Positions 56,742 to 64,000 of a stretch of 64,000 nt of DNA are shown here, piece by piece. Every line of letters starts with the position of its first letter. The first letter of the stretch is position 1. Origin of the DNA: Kingdonia uniflora (taxonomy: Eukaryota; Streptophyta; Magnoliopsida; Ranunculales; Circaeasteraceae); the NCBI GenBank assembly GCA_014058105.1, contig JACGCM010002840.1, positions 372,001-436,000 on the forward strand. The letters are read 5' to 3'. The translations under genes were made by a program, and so were the position numbers. Under the pieces are notes generated by a model, which made no database searches, was not told the DNA's origin, and was given only the letters and a program-made list of their open reading frames with translations.

Positions 56742-57720
56742 TGGTATTTATACTTTTCTCCTTTCCCTTCCTCTCTAAATACTCCTCTCTGGAGTGGTTA
56801 TTCCTTTTCCTTTTCTGTCTTGCTTTCTTAGCCTTCCTTGCTTCACCTTGATTATTAACTTGAGCCTCAGATTTACTAGCAGTACTATAGTTTGTGTCTT
56901 CATCATCACTGTAATCTTTAGCTCCATCAATCTCTGTATCCATCATAATTTCTTGACCCTCACTACTAGCAGAGCCCAACCCCTTGTCTTTCTCTTGACT
57001 GCATGTTTTCACATCTAACCGTGTCTTTTTGGCTGCAATATCTTTCTCTCCATTGCTCCTTTGCTTCTCTTGGGGTACTGTACAATCCACACTCTTTTGC
57101 TTTTTGTGCTTGATGTGTTCAGTTTATTTTTGATTTGTGCCTTTTGTAGCATTAGTGGGAAACCCACAGTTCCATCTTCTTCAAGTTTCTCCAGAGCTTC
57201 AAATCTAATACTTGCCTTTGCCTTTTCTGTGATCTTTTCCTCTTAAGTACCATTGGAGATGCCCTCTTTGTAGTATCTACTTTTATTAGTCTTCTAAGGG
57301 TTAGAGGTTTCCCACTGATGTCCTTTTACTTCACCTACTCTACTAGTGCTAATGTGACCCTTATGAATAGGGTATTGATGTTGTATAACTCTCCATTGGT
57401 TATTTCTGTTAGATGGGGCTGTTGTCTTCTCCCTTGCATTAAGGCAAGGTTTCTCTGCATTAGAAGGGCATTTATAGACATTGTGACCGAAGGCATTACA
57501 ACCACTATATTTTATTGGATGCCACGTGTACTCCACTTCTACTATGAATTTTTCAATAAAGTCTGTGACAACTGGTATGGATGAAGGAATCTCACTTTGA
57601 GTGTTGATCTCTGCACATACCCTAGCAAACCCTTATCTAGTTTTTTGCTCTGTTGCTTTGTTCAGACACAATAGCACCCCAACAGCACTAGCCAACTCAG
57701 CCAAACCGTTTGTAGGGGCC
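56734..57720 (-). pseudogene. LINE-3 ORF1, zinc knuckle and basic tail
   Basis: From 57720 the minus strand reads GLAELASAVGVLLCLNKATE and FARVCAEIN, the end of DUF4283, then YSGCNAFGHNVYKCP, a zinc knuckle with its first Cys lost. A long linker ends in KARKAKKARQKRKRNNHS, basic and likely nucleic-acid binding. The reading frame changes near 57290. The 5' part of ORF1 is missing. Confidence 0.75.
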
Positions 57721-57779
57721 TAACTTCTTTCAGAGGGGAAGTTGGCTCTTATAACACTAAATCAATCTTCAATCAAAGG

Positions 57780-57842
57780 AATGCAAGTAAATAATCTAAA
57801 GCATGAACAATCTATAGAAAATTACTTGCATAGAGGCCCGAA
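57780..57842. repeat. Short inverted repeat at LINE-3 / Tat-2 junction
   Basis: ATGCAAGTAA near 57781 and TTACTTGCAT near 57823 are perfect 10-bp inverted repeats 30 bp apart. They may be a small hairpin or a MITE relic. Confidence 0.5.
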
Positions 57843-58442
57843 TGTCACATTCTACGACCTCTGATGAGGACTTTAAAGAAGTATTTTATTACTTATGAGT
57901 AATCAAAGGTTTGAATACAAGGTTTTACAGGGTGGTCGAAGGTGAAATGCAAAAGGGCTGGGGGGAATTTTTCTAACCCCTTATTGGCTCCCCATCTCTC
58001 CTATTTATAGAATTATAGGAAGCTGAGTCACCAAGTATGAGTCAGATTATATGGGTACTGTTAGGATATCCTGACGGGGTATGGGCGTCTGACATGTCTG
58101 TATTATCACTATAACAGTTGTGGGAGGTGTCTCTGTACTTTTACACTGTGGCGCAGTGGTTGGGCCTGTCACTGTAATCGCAAGGATCAATCATTGCGTC
58201 ATCTTGTCTGGTAAGCTGGCTGCTTGTCCCATCATATTTTGACCATGTGCAGATATGGTAGAAGGGTTTCAGCTGCGATGAGATAGTCCATCCTTGAGGC
58301 TTGTTTTGAGTCGAAGCTTCGTCTTCAGGGGATCTCTGGAAGACTTGTTTTGAGGATTGAATAAGCTTTGATACATTCGAGTAGGCTGCAAAGTAGACTT
58401 TGAGTGTCTAAGGGGGTCAAAGGCTGCGAGTAGGTTACTATA
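57843..58442 (-). repeat. 3' LTR of Tat-2
   Basis: The plus-strand left end is TGTCAC and the right end ...TTACTATA, so the minus strand begins TATAGTAACC, probably a mutated TGTAG. It holds a TATAAATAG box on the minus strand at 58012-58020. Length compares with 616-619 bp in Tat-1. Confidence 0.6.
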
Positions 58443-58459
58443 TTCGCCCCCTCTCTGTG
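58443..58459 (-). other. Polypurine tract of Tat-2
   Basis: On the minus strand CACAGAGAGGGGGCGAA directly abuts the LTR, as GCGAGGGGGCAAT does in Tat-1. Confidence 0.65.
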
Positions 58460-58637
58460 AAGGGATTGAAGCCAGGTAGAGAGGCGTTCGCTGAGAAAAC
58501 TGTTTGGCCTTGGAATTTGAGCGGTTTGACTATTGGTTTTTGGGTAAGTAATAAAAGAGGGTAATAAAGAGGTATAGGTGGTTATAGGGTAATAAATGAG
58601 GTGAGGCTATAAGTATGGGTTATTGTTTAGGGATACT

Positions 58638-58860
58638 GTATATAACCTTCTTATCTTCATTCTTCTCTTTTTCCTCTACAGATTTTAGAAATTTCCATGG
58701 ATACCACGCCCAGCACACGATATTAAAAGAGGATGGGGTTCGCCCAGGATCATCGTGTAGGGTAGAAAACTGGTAAACTTCATATAAAGTTCTTCGGGCA
58801 TCATGACCTGGATTAGGACGTGCCCAACTGGTAGAGTTAGAGGCTGGAGAGTTCATCAAT
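58638..58860 (+). other. Possible antisense unit 1 of Tat-2
   Basis: TGTATATAAC at 58638 and a CTCTACAG acceptor-like site at about 58680 precede ATG 58699, but the frame stops after eight codons. Placement resembles antisense unit 1 of Tat-1; coding evidence is poor. Confidence 0.25.
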
Positions 58861-59451
58861 GGGGAGCCTTTTATGCCTATATTTAGGACCGACTAAAATA
58901 TAATTTTACTACTTCGGAGAAGCGCTATCTCTTTTTGTCGGCTTTGGCCGAAAGTCTTATTTGTGCATAAGAGGAAATGGAGGAACAGAGCGCGGTGTGT
59001 AGAGCTGGACCTTCTGGAAGTATGGCTACTGTTTAATGTGGTGAATTTTTGTATCTTTGTATTTTTAGGGTTTTTGTTTGGGGTGGTTGCAGCAATGTAT
59101 TCTGCTTTGTCAGACAGATAATAGAATGGAAATAAAATTTTCTGAAACCTTGTGTTACTGTGTCTGATTAATAATGTAGACGAATACTCTCATAGGTGCA
59201 CTTACCACATGCATGTCATCGAATTGTTAATAGTAAGTGAAAAATGGTATCGAAGTATAATGATATGATCGAAGGTTCAATGTTGGAGGCTTGCTCGACT
59301 ACAAGTCCTCGGGAATGAGGTTTGAATGCAGGTACAAACGGATCGGTTACGTCAAGGAAGTTGGAAGGGTTGGTTGTTGAGTTTTTGAGGTGGAGAATTG
59401 AAGATCACAATTAATGCGGCTAGGGAAGAGGGAAAGTTGAAATTGGTTTTC

Positions 59452-59800
59452 AAGTATAAAAGGGACTATGTTGAAGATGATTCCTTCATCGTTCTTCAAT
59501 CATTCTCTCTTCATCTCTTTTCTTATTTGTTCAGATCAAGATGGCTGCAAACATACCTGTTTAGGAGGACCAGGCGGCTGTGAGAGTCAGGCGGATACGA
59601 GAGGCCTTATTAGGGCTTCAACGGAGGTTCGGTATTGAAGAAGATATTGATGTTGAGATGCCGAATCTTTTATAGGAGGAACCTGGGGCATCCATCCTTG
59701 GCATGTCCTTCGTATACTGGTGGGGAATATTACAGATGATGGGGCCGTTACCCGGCCATCGGTTGTCTCTTCTTGAGGGCTTTGCGTAGGATATAGTAGA
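59452..59800 (+). pseudogene. Antisense unit 2 of Tat-2 with TATA box
   Basis: AAGTATAAAAGGG at 59452 precedes ATG 59541 by about 85 bp. The frame reads MAANIPV, stop, then EDQAAVRVRRIREALLGLQR, FGIEEDIDVEMPNLL, stop, and EEPGASI. Basic then acidic; no known domain. Layout parallels unit 2 of Tat-1 (29478-29850), where a similar AAEERLAIKITEVWE-type helix starts the protein; the similarity is too weak to claim homology. Confidence 0.35.
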
Positions 59801-60781
59801 CTAAGAGGATGCGGATGCTACAACCATGGTTGAAGAGGAGCATCCCACTAATAATTAGGGTCATCTGTCATTTTGGTGTTCTTGTTGTTGTTTTCTTTTG
59901 TTCTGCTTCCTTTCTATTTTTTTTTACGAGGCTTGTAATATGTTTTGTCTTTCTGAATGAAATTGGTGTTTGGAAGTACTGTTGTAGTAGTCTTCTTGCT
60001 CTTCGCAGGTAATAACTTGATTTTTCGAGCTGAAAGTAATAGTATAATCTAAATTCTTAAAGTGGTATCGTGAGCTGTCGAATTAATGATATAAGTATAG
60101 TGTTTGGATTGTTCGAAGACAAAACTTGGATTTTTAAAGCAAAAGTTATAGTCTGTCAAAGCTAAAAAGATTGATCTATTGGTACAAAAGGTTGGGTCTA
60201 TAAGCATAAATGTTTGAACTGTCGAAATGTATGACTGTAACCTGCCGAAGAGTGAATGTAATTTGTAGAAGGAAAATTGGTGATCTGTCGAGATAATAGA
60301 GGTATGAGGTTTTGAATTGACGAATGTGCAGGAGATCGAATGTCGATATATTAGAAAGCTGAATTTGAGGCTATCTGTTGATGAGTCTTTGAGACATGGA
60401 GTGGTCGATTGCCCAAATTCGAGGAGTGTATCGAAGGTTATGTTTAATTTGACTGGCCGTACTAACAGCCCAGACAGCTAGTCAGTCAAGACAATACGTG
60501 CGCCTGGGGCAGTGTGCTGAAAAGTAATCATGATTTTTGCTCGTATTAAGGAAAAAGTTGTGACTTGACTGTTAGGATTTGATTGTTTAGCTTCGAGTAA
60601 GGGTGAAAGGGTTCGAGAGGCTTTAGTTTTTGCAGGCAAGTTGAAGTGAGTGCGTTGTTCACACGTGGGGGATATGAGGGGTAAATCAGTCAAAGCACAT
60701 TACAGCCGAAATGCCAGGATAGTGGGGTCGTGGTAATGATAATGGTTAAAAAATTAAGGTGGTTTTAGTTTTTTGAAAGAG

Positions 60782-60789
60782 TATATAAG
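60782..60789 (+). promoter_or_regulatory. TATA-like box upstream of Tat-2 main antisense gene
   Basis: TATATAAG is followed about 150 bp on by a CAG|GTATGC donor-like site (60931), which would place a non-coding first exon and intron ahead of the ORF. Confidence 0.35.
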
Positions 60790-61214
60790 TGTGAGAGGAG
60801 TAGTCATTGTATTATTTACTGAGAAAAATCAAAGAGAGTAAGGAGAAGAGAATGTACGCCATTAGAACTTGAAAGTAGTTGCTGCAGTTATTGCGTTAAT
60901 CTTGCTCTTTCGAGGATAGTGCTTCAAACACAGGTATGCCACTTGACCTCTGCCAATTTTATTTTATTTTCCCTTCTGAGTCTGTGAGTAGGACATTCTG
61001 GGTTTAGGGTTTGGAGGTTATCTTCTAAGATAAGGAGATTTGATGAATCTGGGTTTCGATCGATTCTGGGATTTTGGGTGTTTTGGAGGAGGCATAGGGT
61101 TTAAGATCAAGGCTTCGATAAATCTTCTGGATGGGGTAGATGGGATATGGATTATGGACACAGAATTGTCGAATTTATCGATCTAATTGCGTGCCTCATC
61201 TTCTGAAGGCTAAA

Positions 61215-63375
61215 ATGCATAACCGTCAAGCTTCAAGACGGAGGCTGATAGATGAAGAGATCGAAGCATTCAAAGCTAGCATTTATGGTCGAGCCCCAAC
61301 GGATGAGGGTAGCAGCTTAGAAGTATTAGATGCGATAACCGAAGCCCCTTTGTTTATGGTTCTACCATCTGGGGAGGTTCTGATTATGAGACGTCGTAGG
61401 ACGATAGTGACTGAGGATAGTGACAAGGAGGAGACAGTGGGGGAAGAGGGGTGAGGGTGATGTAGGGCCTTCTGGCGATAGAAAGGGAGAAGGGGTGCAC
61501 ACTGACGAAGTGGGGATTCGACTGAGTCGGATAGGGTCAAAGGTGTTGTTAACCCAAGAGATAGAGTTAGATTGGATCAATTTGCTGCCAAGCTGGAACT
61601 GTCAAAAGTGAGTGTATTTCTGAGTATGGCGAGGGCAGGGTTAACCTTCAAAGCGAACCCTGGGGAGGGGATAATGGCTTATAGAGGCCAAATTCGATTG
61701 AGGATGGCACTTCCTCTTCGAAGACAGGTAAAAGAAGTACTGAATTTTTGGGAGGTGACCCCGGTGCAAATGAACGGAACTTTTTATGAGATGATGAGGG
61801 TTATAGAGGGGATGAATACAAAATTAAGTGGTGAGGGTCAGGGTTTGATTAAGTGGTTTGATATTATTACCTTCTACTCGAAGAAAGCGAGCCAGAACCC
61901 AGGTAGCTACCACATCCAATGTCACCCAGAGAAGCCCTGGTTCTTTGATCTGTGTTCATCGGGTCGAGGGTGGAATAAACATTTATTGATTGTATGGGGC
62001 AATTACAAAAATGTTGAGGAGGACGAGTTTTATAAGTTACATCATAGGGTCTATAATCAGAGTAAGTTTGCTATAAAAGGATCGTTGTTGATGTATGTCT
62101 TGAATAAGTGGTGATTATGTTTTATTTGTTCTGCAGGTCCGAAGACTCTTTCTTGGAATAATCTGAGGAACTACATTGATGTTTTGCTCGAAGCCAGTGA
62201 GGATTGGGCAAATTCTATTATTAACAATCTTGGCATCAAGAGGCAAAGAAGGAAGAAGGTGGATTCCCTGTTTCGAAGCGTACCCATTATGCCGAAGCCA
62301 TCGAAGAGGAAGAGAGACAAAGGTGGTACAAAAGTTCCCGAAGAAATGGGAGGGGAAGAGTTGCCAAGAAATTATCAGTATTTTTTGAGAACGCGGAGGG
62401 GGTCAAAGCAAGCTGCGCCAGTGCCCAAAGTGGTTGGCAATGCTTTAAGATTGGGGGAGGCAGGTTCCAACAGAAACTGAGAAGGGGAAGGGTCGGGTTG
62501 TTCCCGAATCTCCGAAGGTGTAGCAATCGAAGGTTAGCCAGCGCAAAAGGCGCAGGGCGCTGGGAGAGGAAGATGCAGTAGATGAAGATGAAAAAATGAT
62601 GGAGGATTAACGACATGAGCAAGCAGTGGCAAAACAAGCTTCGATGGTCGAGCTCTGCGAAGATGACCCAGATGAGGCTTCAAAGGAAATAAAGAGGAGT
62701 ATGTTTCAGGTAACTATCTATGAATTTCTTTTGTGAGAGTCTGAGATTTATTTTAAATTCTTTGAGTTTCAAGAGGTACTGACTGCTTAAATATTCTAGC
62801 AGACGGAGGTTTGGGTGCAATCGAACAACAAGGCAATGAAGTCGGTAAAGGGGAAATTGCGACAAGCAGTGGAGAGTCTGGATCTTTCTCGGGGGACTGA
62901 GGCGTCGGTTGTCTCTAAAGTCAAGAAGTTGAAATGAGACCTAGCAGCGATTACTGACTCGTTTGATGAGAGAATCGAGCTTCAGCGGTCAAGGTAAGAG
63001 TGGGAGTGGTCGGTAAAGCTTGCGGCAAAAGAGAGTGAGAAAGCAGAACAAAATGTGAGTTTCCAGCGGCAGTATGATGGTGAATGTAAGGTGAATGTCA
63101 AGTTAAAAATGTTTATGGAAGATAAGGGGTATGACCCCGATACGTTGGAACCTTTCCCTGTTTCCCCAGAACTTGTTGATGGAGATGATTTCCAGATGAA
63201 GGAAGGAGAAGCAGATGTTGTTCATGAGGCAGTTGGGGGTATTGGAGGTGGTGTGGAGGCTTCTGTTATTAGAGCGACCAGTGGTGGAACTGTGGATGGC
63301 TTGGTTGTCGATGGTTCGGGGTTGAAGCCTTCGACCGAAGGTACTGAGAGTATTGGTATTGGGGGACCTGTGTAG
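61215..63375 (+). pseudogene. Tat-2 main antisense gene with conserved core
   Basis: Blocks on the plus strand: 61215-61454, MHNRQASRRRLIDEEIEAFK then an acidic, basic RRRR end; 61572-62114, the core IRLRMALPLRRQVKEVLNFW, TPVQMNGTFYEMMRVIEGMN, then IKWFDIITFYSKK and WFFDLCSSGRGWNKHLLIVW; 62160-62480, a Lys-rich segment after a TTCTGCAG acceptor-like site; 62860-63060 coiled coil; 63055-63375, KMFMEDKGYDPDTLEPFP then acidic and Gly-rich. The LPL...PVQMN and FFDL..GR.WN pairs and the KGY block match the Tat-1 antisense gene. The core resembles PF04195 (putative gypsy-type transposon) in layout; tentative. Stops near 62590, 62936 and 63000 and frame changes make it broken, though 61572-62114 is a clean 180-residue frame. 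Confidence 0.65.
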
Positions 63376-63670
63376 GAAGAAGGTGTAACCGCACCGATAT
63401 GAGGTATTTGGAGTTGGGGTTTTATGTTTTCCTTTCCGAATTTGATGTTGAGTTGTAATATTTTGAACTATGCTTTTTTGTTGGTCTTTGAACTCGGTAT
63501 GTCATTGAGCTGTTGTTATCTGTTGAACTTCTAAAGTTGATTCTGAACTGCTTTTGAATTAATGCCCATTTTTTGACTGACTTTGTTATCTTGTTCTGGC
63601 CCTGCATTACTCTGGGTTGTTGAATTATTGATGCGTATTCTATTGACTTAGCTTGTATTGCACCTATGAT

Positions 63671-63694
63671 GACTTAACTTAACTTAACTTAACT
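63671..63694 (+). repeat. (ACTTA)n microsatellite
   Basis: About four and a half CTTAA units. Confidence 0.85.
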
Positions 63695-63854
63695 GTTTCT
63701 ATGATGGATGACGCTTTGAATCTTCTTTGCTCTTAGTAGAATTGTAAATATTCTTGTATAATAGTATCTACATGTACTGTTTCTATCGAGTGAGTGTAAA
63801 GTGATCGAACCTTGAAAAGCTTCAAGGATATTTAGATCGATCCCTGAATGATCT

Positions 63855-64000
63855 GCTGGACATCGAAGGCCGAAGCCACAGTAATGTTGGAAGTTTGAAA
63901 ACTATCAAGGTCGCCCCCGAGTATCAGTCGGACCGAGGGGATGTGATACCTAGAGGAAACCTAGAAATTCACTGGACTTCGAAGGCCTAAGCCACAACGA
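63855..64000. repeat. Start of a 117-bp tandem array (Tat-2)
   Basis: CTGGACATCGAAGGC followed by CGAAGCCACA at 63855 recurs as CTGGACTTCGAAGGCCTAAGCCACA at 63972, giving a period of 117 bp. It runs off the window. It occupies the same place relative to the antisense gene as the 160-bp array of Tat-1. Confidence 0.65.

Larger units (their letters stand above)
52526..57720 (-). mobile_element. LINE-3: 5'-truncated L1-type element of another clade, inserted in LINE-2
   Basis: The minus-strand order is ORF1 tail, endonuclease, RT and RNase H, with a poly(A) seen as a nine-base T run at about 52528-52540 on the plus strand. The RT sequence (FNDYRPIPYCNVVYKVISKI, SAFIQGRQISNNLLL) differs from LINE-1 and LINE-2. 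It is the best preserved LINE here. Truncation is near 57720, within DUF4283. Confidence 0.85.
57843..64000 (-). mobile_element. Second Tat-like element (Tat-2), 3' portion only
   Basis: A 600-bp LTR at 57843-58442 is abutted on its right by a polypurine tract, placing it as the 3' LTR of a minus-strand element. To the right are plus-strand ORFs homologous in part to the antisense gene of Tat-1, then the beginning of a tandem array. Pol, the 5' LTR and PBS would lie beyond 64000. The LTR sequence is not obviously similar to that of Tat-1, so it is another family. Confidence 0.7.

Overview
The window reads as a stretch of intergenic heterochromatin from a large, repeat-rich plant nuclear genome, probably a eudicot. 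The evidence is AT-rich DNA with decayed plant-type transposons: L1 LINEs with DUF4283 ORF1, Ty3/gypsy Tat-lineage elements, a Tork-like Copia element, and MuDR-like and CACTA-like DNA transposons. Two plant host-gene pseudogenes are also present, a cell-wall invertase and a Raf-like MAPKKK. I see no intact host gene, no rRNA or tRNA gene, and no CRISPR or other bacterial feature. Nearly every coding segment carries stops or frameshifts, so coordinates of broken genes are domain extents, not validated exons. || Layout. 0.66-1.83 kb: a duplicated, decayed coiled-coil ORF of unknown family. 1.9-6.6 kb: a minus-strand MuDR-like element (MULE) with most transposase domains and many ACAAATGA-type motifs between its coding blocks. 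6.95-10.9 kb: a Copia element with 5' LTR, PBS, gag, protease, integrase and a truncated RT. 10.9-11.2 kb: a CACTA-like terminus. 11.4-13.4 kb: a Raf-like kinase pseudogene. 15.4-17.0 kb: an intronless cell-wall invertase pseudogene on the minus strand. 18.7-19.6 kb: a second, incomplete copy of the Copia LTR. 19.7-26.1 kb: near full-length LINE-1. 27.4-41.3 kb: a complete but mutated Tat-lineage gypsy element on the minus strand. It has about 617-bp LTRs, a near-matching 5-bp target duplication, gag-PR-RT-RH-aRH-IN, a 160-bp tandem array, and a long 3' region carrying ORFs on the opposite (+) strand. 41.3-43.1 kb: a decayed relative of the first MULE with tandem arrays. 43.3-49.0 kb: LTR debris and short repeats. 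49.1-52.5 kb: LINE-2 (+), cut by LINE-3 (minus, 52.5-57.7 kb). 57.8-64.0 kb: the 3' LTR and 3' region of a second Tat-like element whose pol lies beyond the right edge. || How it fits together. Most of the sequence is explained by successive transposon insertions. The most notable signal is that the two Tat-like elements, whose LTRs show no obvious similarity by eye, both carry plus-strand (antisense) ORFs with a recognisably homologous core (an LPL ... PVQMN block, then an FFDL ... GR.WN block) and a shared KGY C-terminal segment. These ORFs are preceded by TATA-like sequences and sit next to a tandem-repeat array. An antisense gene module therefore appears to be conserved between two families. 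Antisense ORFs in Tat elements are known in outline; the paired comparison and the multi-unit TATA layout here merit checking.
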